Source: Nitrospirota bacterium (GTDB taxonomy: Bacteria > Nitrospirota > Nitrospiria > Nitrospirales > Nitrospiraceae). Taken from it: a DNA stretch of 9,393 bases. Shown piece by piece: positions 1-6,900 of this stretch (positions are counted from its first letter, which is position 1; every line of letters starts with the position of its first letter). Where the stretch lies: NCBI GenBank assembly GCA_016222925.1, contig JACRQB010000038.1:1-9393 (forward strand), given 5' to 3'. The notes below the pieces were generated by a model, which was given only the letters and a program-made list of their open reading frames with translations, had not been told where the DNA came from and made no database searches. Position numbers and translations under genes: made by a program.

Positions 1-2
1 TG

Positions 3-269
3 GGGATGTTCGAAATGGGTAAGAGCCCCTATGGTATCTATGACATGGCCGGGAATGCCTGGGAATGGGTCAACGACTGGTATGACCATGACTATTACAA
101 GAAGAGCCCGATGAAGAATCCTCAAGGACCAACAACGGGTAAGTCGAAAGTCGTGCGGGGTGGTAACTGGCTGTATGTTCAGGAATTCCTGCGTTCTTCA
201 TTCCGTTTCAATGCTGATCCATCCGGTCGGCAGTTCGGCTACGGGTTTCGCTGCGCAAAAACCCCATAA
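3..269 (+). CDS. FGE-sulfatase (SUMF1-like) domain protein, C-terminal part, cut by window start
   Basis: The reading frame is open from the window edge to TAA at 267-269, so only the last ~88 residues are visible. They carry the standard C-terminal signature of the FGE-sulfatase / SUMF1-like fold: SPYGIYDMAGNAWEWVNDW, then KVVRGGNW, then the terminal GFRCAK. True formylglycine-generating enzymes carry two catalytic cysteines shortly after the RGGS motif; here that stretch (NWLYVQEFLRSSFR) has none. Sulfatase-cysteine oxidation is therefore not supported, and a NirV-like or structural role is more likely. The end closely resembles the complete gene at 1014-1889, so the two are paralogues. It converges on the CopD-like gene at 385-861; I see no clear terminator in the ~115 bp between them. 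Confidence 0.85.
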   Translation, partial: GMFEMGKSPYGIYDMAGNAWEWVNDWYDHDYYKKSPMKNPQGPTTGKSKVVRGGNWLYVQEFLRSSFRFNADPSGRQFGYGFRCAKTP

Positions 270-384
270 CTCATGGTTGCGTGATCGGTGTCAGAGGACT
301 CCGTCTTCGTGTCGTTTCTCGGCAGACTTCATTTTTACTTGATGGGGCGAGGGGAATTCGACCAAGTAGGTTGAGAGAGTCCGA

Positions 385-861
385 CTACGACCGTGCCAGC
401 ATCGTTGCCGTGATCAGCACTGCCAGGGCGATGAGCAATGAAAGTCGCGGTAACCAGCGAGCGGTTTTGAAGACAAATTGCTCTGCTGCCGTTCGCTGAG
501 ACTCAGGGATGGTTCCGACGCGACTCACCTTGGGGCCGAGGATGAGGTCATGGAGCAACGTGAGGAACAGCAACAAGCCGACCAACGTCAGTTTCACCGC
601 CACAATTCCCGGCCACGAAGCCGGCGCCATCACACTGAGGCCCCGGTGTGAGAGTAACATCGGCCCGGTGATCAAGAGGATCACCATCGCGACCCAGACG
701 ATGGGACGAAACCGAAGCGCCGCAGATCGAAACAGCGCCATGAATTCTGGCACCGCCTTTCGGCTTCTCACCAGTGGCGCCAAGACCAGCGAGAGAAACA
801 CCATTCCCCCGACCCAGGTTACGGCGGCAAGGAGATGCAAGACAACCAGTGTGGAATACAT
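385..861 (-). CDS. CopD-like four-helix integral membrane protein
   Basis: A 158-residue hydrophobic protein with four predicted membrane helices at about residues 3-27, 52-70, 85-108 and 137-156. Helix 1 contains LHLLAAVTWVGGMVF, the H-x6-WVGG pattern typical of the CopD / DUF2269-type membrane family. A second typical motif, LHDLILGPKV, follows helix 3 at about 103-112. Histidines 9, 72 and 104 lie at or near the membrane edges and are candidate metal or haem ligands. Family members are usually linked to copper handling or remain uncharacterised. Length is normal for a stand-alone small CopD-like protein. The start at 861 is chosen because helix 1 begins at once, although no good Shine-Dalgarno precedes it. 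It is divergent from the FGE-like gene at 1014. A direct copper-import role is inference from family and neighbours. Confidence 0.75.
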   Translation of the reverse strand: MYSTLVVLHLLAAVTWVGGMVFLSLVLAPLVRSRKAVPEFMALFRSAALRFRPIVWVAMVILLITGPMLLSHRGLSVMAPASWPGIVAVKLTLVGLLLFLTLLHDLILGPKVSRVGTIPESQRTAAEQFVFKTARWLPRLSLLIALAVLITATMLARS

Positions 862-915
862 AGAGCGCTATCTTAATCGATCTGGGGTGGAAAAATCGTC
901 CTGCCGCCGTCGTAA

Positions 916-930
916 AGTCGGGCGCCGACT
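916..930. promoter_or_regulatory. Short inverted repeat in the divergent intergenic region
   Basis: The 152 bp between the CopD-like start (861) and the FGE-like start (1014) must hold both promoters. A perfect 6-bp inverted repeat (AGTCGG, 3-nt spacer, CCGACT) lies here, flanked by a wider CCGCCG (903-908) / CGGCGG (944-949) pair. This could be a shared operator, but repeats this short arise by chance in GC-rich DNA. No convincing -35/-10 pair was found. Confidence 0.25.
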
Positions 931-1013
931 CTATACCCCGTACCGGCGGTTTGATTATTCTCGCTTCACCCTCGACCATTGACTCTTGGCCGATATTCTC
1001 TGTACAGGAAGCC

Positions 1014-1889
1014 ATGCGACATGCTCGAGCCGTCTTTGGCCTCCTGGTGATCACAGCGCTCCTGGGACTCTGGCCGAATTCCGCAACCGGAAAAGAAAAA
1101 GAGGAAACGCCCTATGGGCGCATTGCCATGCTCGCCCACGGTTCTTCTATGATTACCGTCACCGAAGGCTTGTTTTTTATGGGAACTGCCAAGACCGGCC
1201 AAGACCTCTTCAGCCTCGACCATCCCTATGATGACACCGAGCAGCCACAACGCCGGGTGTGGCTGGACCGGTTCGAAATCGATCAGGACGAGGCGAGTCT
1301 TGGAGAGTATCTGCAGTGGCTTCGGCAACAGAAACGCCCTATTCCCAGTGAAGTCCGCAAACTCATCGACCACATGACGACCGTCCATGCCGTGCCGCCG
1401 GACACCCTCGCTCGTTGGCCCGCACTCTTCGTCACCTGGGCCGAGGCCTCGGATTTTTGTCGCGCACAGGGCAAACGCCTTCCGACCGAGGCGGAGTGGG
1501 AAAAAGCCGCCCGAGGAGAGAAGGGGAATCTCTTTCCCTGGGGACACCAACCTCCTGCGCCGGGATTGGCCATGTTCGGGCAGTACCATGTTCATGAAAT
1601 TCCGATCGTGGCCGCGGTTGAGAGTGGTGAGCAGGGACTAAGTCCCTATGGCCTGCATCACATGGCGGGAAATGCCGCCGAGTGGGTCGAAGACTGGTTT
1701 GGGATCGATTACTATGCGACCATGCCCAGTCATAACCCGCGGGGAGTCGGTCAAGGCCGCTATAAGGTCGTACGAGGAGGATCGTGGAAGAGCGCCCCGC
1801 CGTTGCTGCGAACAGCGACACGAAGTGGCGCTTCACCGCACCAACGAGCAGCCACGATTGGGTTTCGCTGTGCAAAATCAATCCGATAG
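1014..1889 (+). CDS. Exported FGE-sulfatase (SUMF1/NirV-like) domain protein
   Basis: The protein has 291 residues. The open frame extends back to 951, but ATG 1014 is preferred: it directly starts a signal peptide (MRHARAVFGLLVITALLGLW, cleavage probably near the following ATG) and is preceded by AGGAAG at 1006-1011. The mature part is a full-length FGE-sulfatase fold: GLFFMG (52-57), a conserved RRVWLDRFEIDQDE segment (80-93), WAEASDFCRAQGKRLPTEAEWEKAARG (142-168), FPWG (174-177), SPYGLHHMAGNAAEWVEDW (210-228), KVVRGGSW (241-248) and terminal GFRCAK. The SWKSAPPLLRT stretch lacks both catalytic cysteines of true FGE, so formylglycine formation is unlikely. Relatives include NirV, found beside copper nitrite reductase genes, which fits this copper-protein locus. 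It is a paralogue of the fragment at 3-269 and probably co-transcribed with the gene 19 bp downstream. Confidence 0.85.
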   Translation: MRHARAVFGLLVITALLGLWPNSATGKEKEETPYGRIAMLAHGSSMITVTEGLFFMGTAKTGQDLFSLDHPYDDTEQPQRRVWLDRFEIDQDEASLGEYLQWLRQQKRPIPSEVRKLIDHMTTVHAVPPDTLARWPALFVTWAEASDFCRAQGKRLPTEAEWEKAARGEKGNLFPWGHQPPAPGLAMFGQYHVHEIPIVAAVESGEQGLSPYGLHHMAGNAAEWVEDWFGIDYYATMPSHNPRGVGQGRYKVVRGGSWKSAPPLLRTATRSGASPHQRAATIGFRCAKSIR

Positions 1890-1908
1890 TGGAGGAGAGA
1901 GCTACCGT

Positions 1909-2199
1909 ATGAAGACGCTGATGATCCTGGGATACGTTGTGGTTACCTTGGCGGCGATGAGTCTCGCTCCAAACACCCCGTCCTCTCTCGGCGCCGTGAC
2001 CGAACCCAACGATGGAACCGGTTGGAAACTCTATACGAACGCCCGCTTTGGTTTCTCCGTCCGCTATCCCGATGACTGGCGTCTTGGTAATCCGCTGCCG
2101 GACGGCGTCGGCGTGATGCTGTCCCCCACGGTCGAGCATAGTCTCGTCGTCTTATCGGGTCATATGAATATCGTCGGTGGGACACAGCACAATGGGTGA
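1909..2199 (+). CDS. Small exported protein with YPxxW motif; likely N-terminal part of a frameshifted gene
   Basis: The 96-residue frame starts at ATG 1909 behind a strong GGAGGAGA Shine-Dalgarno (1891-1898), 19 bp after the FGE-like stop, so the two probably form an operon. It begins with a signal peptide (about residues 1-28). The mature part contains GWKLYTNARFGFSVRYPDDW, the start of a common small exported beta-sheet fold (PsbP-like / DUF1795-like style, where a YPxxW motif follows FGF/FSV). The frame ends abruptly at TGA 2197-2199 after HMNIVGG. A sensible continuation lies in the next frame (see 2182-2392). Family assignment is weak; no enzymatic motif is visible. Confidence 0.6.
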   Translation: MKTLMILGYVVVTLAAMSLAPNTPSSLGAVTEPNDGTGWKLYTNARFGFSVRYPDDWRLGNPLPDGVGVMLSPTVEHSLVVLSGHMNIVGGTQHNG

Positions 2200-2392
2200 G
2201 GTGGTCGAACACCACTTCATGTCCCTCGGTCGGAACGAGGGACGAGGGATCCGAGTCAAAGTTCCGCTTTCTGGGGAAACCCAACTCATGCCAATGATTG
2301 AGCGGATGCTCGCGACTTACCAACCTGGACGAGATCAGAACGCGGTCAGCCCTCTCGTGCCGAAACCTGAACCACCGGTTCCGCCACGATGA
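2182..2392 (+). pseudogene. C-terminal remainder of the 1909 gene, in shifted frame
   Basis: From about 2182 the frame one base later reads HSTMGEVVEHHFMSLGRNEG, then RGIRVKVPLSGETQLMPMIERMLATYQPG, ending at TGA 2390-2392 with a proline-rich tail. This is convincing protein: an amphipathic helix, a beta segment and an ERMLATY helix of the kind that closes PsbP/DUF1795-like domains. It has no signal peptide or Shine-Dalgarno of its own. Removing one G from the GGG run at 2179-2181 fuses it seamlessly to HMNIVGG and gives a single protein of about 160 residues. The cause could be a sequencing or assembly error, a real mutation, or programmed frameshifting. Confidence 0.55.
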
Positions 2393-2393
2393 A

Positions 2394-2411
2394 GGTGAGG
2401 CGAACCTCACC
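2394..2411. terminator. Hairpin between convergent genes, possible bidirectional terminator
   Basis: A perfect 7-bp stem (GGTGAGG / CCTCACC) with a 4-nt loop (CGAA on +, TTCG on -) starts just after the stop at 2392 and ends 13 bp before the opposing stop at 2425. The position suits termination of both convergent units, but neither strand has a proper T-tract, so this is a moderate call. Confidence 0.45.
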
Positions 2412-2424
2412 TCACCCTATCCCA

Positions 2425-3198
2425 TCACTTGGCTTCAAACGACAGATCGAGTGACACCGTCTCATTGGGCTTTACAGTAATGTCCTGCTCTTGGCTGCCG
2501 AGGATCGGATGCCAGGCCTTGATGTGATAGGTCCCGGCCGGGAGATCGCCGATGGCGAACGAACCAGTGGGGTCCGTGACCGCATAATACGGATTGTCGA
2601 TCGCATAGCCCCAATTCTGCATATACGGGTGCATGCCGCACTGCATGGTAAACACTTTTCGCCCTTTGACCAGCTGCACGACATCGGTGGTCCCGCTCAC
2701 GTGCAGCGCGGGCCGATGGAGGACGATATCGACGCCGGCTTGATCGTACGCATAGCCTTGAATGTCGTGGGACACCGGATCACGATTAAACACCGTAATG
2801 CGACGCTTGTCGCTGACCACGGTGACGAAGGGCAAAAACTGGCACAGACTCGCTTCCACTTCCGCATCGGTGAAGGTGAAGGGCTTACCTTTCTGGATGC
2901 CTTCCACGACGAGGACCACATCCTTGAGCCCCCCATCCGGCCCAAGATTAACTTCCTTCAGGAGTCGATGCCCTTTACCATCCGATAACATGCCGCAATA
3001 CTCGCGGTCGTAATAGCGACGCAGCTCGAATTCTTTGGGTTCCGGAACAGTCCCGGTAAACGTCACCTTCCCCCGCACCGTCCCTCCATCCACCACCGGC
3101 GCCGACTCATAGGCTCCGGCATCGGTTCGTAGTCCAATTGTCAGGAAAACCGACACACAGCCCGCCGCCCATAATGCGCCCCTCATTGCCTGTCCCAT
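2425..3198 (-). CDS. Exported type 1 copper cupredoxin with C-terminal carboxypeptidase-regulatory-like segment
   Basis: The protein has 257 residues, taking ATG 3198, which has GGAGGAAAC directly upstream; the longer in-frame ATG at 3213 has no Shine-Dalgarno. A signal peptide spans about residues 1-29. A beta domain starting TVRGKVTFTGTVPEP (40-54) follows. The copper site is complete: H144 in PVSHDIQGYA, and C187, H190, M193 in MQCGMHPYMQ, the C-x2-H-x2-M spacing of amicyanin. C68 and C119 may form a disulfide. After the site the chain continues as DPTGSFAIGDLPAGTYHIKAWHP (209-231), typical of carboxypeptidase-regulatory-like / transthyretin-type beta sandwiches. A periplasmic blue-copper electron carrier is the best reading. 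The gene lies 19 bp behind the LolA-like gene and downstream of the large multicopper oxidase, so it could pass electrons from that enzyme; the partner is inference. Confidence 0.85.
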   Translation of the reverse strand: MGQAMRGALWAAGCVSVFLTIGLRTDAGAYESAPVVDGGTVRGKVTFTGTVPEPKEFELRRYYDREYCGMLSDGKGHRLLKEVNLGPDGGLKDVVLVVEGIQKGKPFTFTDAEVEASLCQFLPFVTVVSDKRRITVFNRDPVSHDIQGYAYDQAGVDIVLHRPALHVSGTTDVVQLVKGRKVFTMQCGMHPYMQNWGYAIDNPYYAVTDPTGSFAIGDLPAGTYHIKAWHPILGSQEQDITVKPNETVSLDLSFEAK

Positions 3199-3217
3199 GT
3201 TTCCTCCGGTCATGCGA

Positions 3218-3814
3218 CTATTGTTGCGTATCGGCGGATGGATTCGCGTTATCCAGCCGTCGTGGAAGTTCGAAGAGAAACGGAGATTGCTCCGTGAAGA
3301 TCACCCGACGAAACTCCTCCGACCACTTTCCCTGCTTACTCACCGTCTTCAGTGGAAACCGCTCGGCCTTGGTCACCCACCGATAGTATTGCCGAGTTTC
3401 CCCCTGTTCAGCAACAGTGACTTCAAAGAGTTCCGTGGGATGACCGTTCAGCGTCTCGTCACCCACGAACTCGCGCGAGACCTCTCCGTCCATGTTCTCC
3501 GTCACCGTCAATATATGGTCGGCCACGATCGGGACTTCAAGATACTGCCGCCGCTTCGAGAGGATGAGCCACGAATGCTGCTTGTCCATCCGCACGATCA
3601 TGATGCTGGCGCCTCGCTGGGGTTGGGTGTATTCGAACCGCCAGCGATCGCTCTTGGCGTTGACATGGGCCGTAACGACGGACACTCCGTTTTTTACGAT
3701 CCGCTCAGCCGAAAAATCAAGCGCTGTAGCTGGCTCTGGTACACTCCCTGTGGCAATCGACACGAGCCAGATCAAGCACAGACGAATTGATAGAGGAAGA
3801 CCTCGCGGTTCCAT
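3218..3814 (-). CDS. Exported LolA/DUF4412-like protein
   Basis: The protein has 198 residues. The N-terminus (MEPRGLPLSIRLCLIWLVSI, then ATG..ATA) is a signal peptide with likely cleavage near residue 31. The rest alternates hydrophobic and polar residues as in the half-barrel LolA / outer-membrane-lipoprotein-sorting fold: DFSAERIVKNG (33-43), a basic WRFEY strand, IMIVRMDKQHSWLI (71-84), the YLEVP strand, and late FEVTVAEQG with YYRWVTKAERFPLKTV (143-158), which resembles the substrate-face strand of DUF4412 proteins. No catalytic or metal motif is seen. It is the first gene of a pair with the cupredoxin, 19 bp apart. A terminator lies upstream at 3866-3912, so the pair probably has its own promoter in 3815-3865; a TTGAAC element there has only a poor -10. 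Shine-Dalgarno is weak. Assignment rests on pattern only. Confidence 0.65.
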   Translation of the reverse strand: MEPRGLPLSIRLCLIWLVSIATGSVPEPATALDFSAERIVKNGVSVVTAHVNAKSDRWRFEYTQPQRGASIMIVRMDKQHSWLILSKRRQYLEVPIVADHILTVTENMDGEVSREFVGDETLNGHPTELFEVTVAEQGETRQYYRWVTKAERFPLKTVSKQGKWSEEFRRVIFTEQSPFLFELPRRLDNANPSADTQQ

Positions 3815-3865
3815 CAGTCTTTTTACCGTATCGTTGAGTTGGGTTCAAGACATCGTTCGCCGTTG

Positions 3866-3912
3866 AAAAACGAACGGGGGAACCCGGCTCTCACATCGCC
3901 GGATTCCCCCGT
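3866..3912 (-). terminator. Rho-independent terminator of the multicopper oxidase gene
   Basis: On the - strand, 21 bp after the oxidase stop codon, there is a 9-bp GC-rich stem (ACGGGGGAA / TTCCCCCGT, 3904-3912 with 3874-3882). One mismatch follows, then five further pairs (3884-3888 with 3898-3902) and a 9-nt loop. The transcript then reads TCG followed by five T (3866-3870). This is a textbook intrinsic terminator. It separates the oxidase from the cupredoxin pair downstream, unless some read-through occurs. Confidence 0.85.
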
Positions 3913-3933
3913 CGGTTCAGTCTCCCCGTGGGC

Positions 3934-6900
3934 TTACTTGGCCTTCGCCTTCATAGACACCGGAAGAGATTTCGCCGGCGATGAGCCCTCGGCCTGTTGT
4001 GTGGCCGGAGCCTGACCGCCTAATGGTAGGATCGCACGACTGTCTCGACCCAGGACTTTCAACATCCCCCAGTGTCCGGCATCCAGATAGCCGGGACGCT
4101 GGTTGAGCCAGAGATAGTCACCGGGGATCCCGTTCGGTCCGCCGGCTCCGCCGTGCAACCAGGCATTGATGACTTCGGACCCACCGAACTCCATGGTGCT
4201 CACGAGGTCCGCCCCGCTGATGTACGGTTCGTGCTTCCATTCATGACCCGCCACGCTGAAGAGTTGCACCTGTTCGCTGAACGCGCCCAGGACATGAATG
4301 ACCACCGAATCTCCGACGTGCGCGGCGATCGTCGGCGTCACTGGCTGCTCACCGGTCTTGACGCAGGCGAACACTTCGCTGTAGACGCAGCCTTTCTCGG
4401 TACGGTAATCGGTCGGTTCCGACCGATAGTTCACCGCCGTCACGCCGGCCACCTTTTGGATGTACGGCATGAAGCTCGTGCCGATGATGTTGTCCTCGTC
4501 CTGGAACAGGAGTGCGAACGACCGGTAGTTCTGCCGGGTTTCGTTGCCCGGCACGTTCCGATTGACAATCACATCGGCGCGCCATGAGCTTTTCTGCGCG
4601 AGATCTTCACCGCTGACCGGATCGCGGTACTGCGATCCTTTCGGTCCAATGATGACGGCGCCGAAAAGCCCGTTCCGCGGGTTCTCGATCACATTCCCCC
4701 AATCCTGAATCAGGGCTGCGTTCTCCCCGAACTCCGGATGGGCGTAGAACGTGTAAGTCCGGCTTTGACCTGGGGCAACCGTTTGGTTGCCGGGATTGTT
4801 CCCGGCGTTGATGCCCATAGACTCTTTCGGATCGTAGGCCAGGTTATCCACATGGAACCCGGCTCGTTCTTTCGCCATTTCATTCTTGAGATTCACCTTG
4901 ATGCAATCACCGACGTTAACGTGCAGTGTCAACGGGCTCGGCTCAAGATTACCCGAGGCGACTTTGGTCTTCTCGCCTTCGAGCACATACATCTTGCCGG
5001 TCTCGTTGCCCAGCACCATCTTGCGCTCCAGGTCCACCTCCATCGTACCAGGCGTGCCTTTGTTATAGCGGATCGCCTTGTCGATGGCCGACACATTGAA
5101 GCTCTTCACCGGCGCATCAGCTGGACACACGGACTTGGCTGACTGCGGGATTTCTGCCCGGCCAGGCAACGGCTTCAGTGTCGCATCGGCCTGGTCGAGG
5201 ACGCGGAAGAGGCCCCAGCTGCCTTCCGCAAAGTGTGACGCACGACCGCTATAATACGGGTAGTCGCCCGCCATCTGCTGCGGTCCGCCCGCGGCCGGAA
5301 TCGCCGCATCGTACCGCTCCCCGATCACGACATGCAGCGTGCTCCGGGGGATGGAGTTTTTGCTGTACCGCTCCATCGGGAACCAATGGCCGCTGATGTG
5401 CCAAGAATGGACTTCATTCGCTGAGCCTTCGATCAGTCTGACCACGATCGGATCGCCCAGATACGCACGTAACATCGGCGTCTCAGGATCGCCGTGGATC
5501 AAGCTGCTGAAGAGCTGTGACGGATCAGGATTGTTGGCCAAGCGCACCGAGAATGGCTCGACGCGCATGTTGTAGCCACCACCGGTCGTCGCTTCGCCGC
5601 CGTTCAAGAACTTCATTGGCAACAAGTTGAGCTTGGCCGGATAGACCGCAGACGGGGTGCCGTCCACGGAGATCGCTCCGACTCTCGCCTGTGGATTGTC
5701 GGTCGTGATCAGTTCGGCCGCCCGTGGATTGGAATCCATGACTTGCGTCACGATTTCACGGAACGAGCCATGGATATGCGCCGACACCGGCTCAGTCGTA
5801 TGAATATCAGCGACTGGACCACTGCGAACCTCTTTACCGGTCACCGGATCATGATAGGTCGACCGCGGTGGTTCCGCGATGAACGTGGAGTAGAACCCAT
5901 GGCCCCAGCCGTCCAGGCCGAAGACGTGGTCATGCCAGAACGTGGTGCCGAAGTCGGCGTCCACATACCATCGTTCTCTAATCCATTCCACCGAGACAAT
6001 CTCGCCCTTCTTATGGGGATACTGTAATGGACGCTCGAAGGTAATCAGATTACCAGCAATCTTACTGATTCTTGCCGACTCAAATCGCCCCACCTCGTCC
6101 ATCCCGACGCCGAGCTCGGTCTTGACGTGATAGCGCGAGGCATCTTTCACCGTGATGCTGATCGCGCCCTTCGCGGCATCAGCCCCAATCGTCGTGTTCA
6201 TCGGCACGGGCATACCCTTACCGGGATGCTCGTCTTTCAAAATCGTGAACGGCCGCAACGACATCTCGTACGAGAAGCCGATGATCGGGCCATCCGACGC
6301 CTGCGTGTCAAACTGGAACATATGCGGATGCAGGTTGGTCTTACTGGAGAACCCCTGTCGCTGATCGTCCTTCAATTCGCTCTTGTACACAACGTCAATA
6401 CAGTCTTGTACGTTGCCGCGGATCACCAGCGGCATTTGCTTGGCGGAATTTTTTCGAACGTCCTGCTCTTCTTCATGCAGAACGTAGAGCAATCCATCCG
6501 GATCCACAATCGCCGGCGTTTTGGCCGTTGCCTTCTTCAGCGTGATAGGCAATGTGATCGCATGAATATTAAAGTATTTCTGCGGCGCCCCTGCCGGACA
6601 CAAGCTCCACGGCCCCTGCTCTCCCGGTTTCGCCGGCTCAGTTGAATTACTACCGTCGTCGCGGCGATGGATCGGCTCCAGCCACGGCGCTCCGCTGTGG
6701 CTCGGCGAGAACGGCACACGCCGACCCAGATGCGGCCGTAACCACGGCCACGCGAGTTTGCCTGATCGTGTATCGAAGAGAATCTCCTGCCGCTTACCCG
6801 GCGTCGTCGACTTGTAGTTCACCCACTCATATGCAGTTTCCGGTTCGCTGAGCGCCTTGACACCATCCCATGCCCAGTCGTTCACCGTTGAATCGTACGC

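Noticed and set aside
548..1054. 168-residue open frame on the - strand over the CopD-like gene
   Set aside because: Overlaps the CopD-like gene in another frame, spans the divergent promoter region and shows no domain pattern.
1014..1889. Active formylglycine-generating enzyme
   Set aside because: The catalytic cysteine pair after the RGGS motif is missing.
3194..3213. Cupredoxin start at 3213
   Set aside because: No Shine-Dalgarno upstream; the GGAGG motif lies between it and ATG 3198, which is therefore preferred.
4072..4587. 171-residue open frame on the + strand inside the oxidase
   Set aside because: An antisense shadow of a GC-rich gene; the opposite strand has full domain and copper-motif support.
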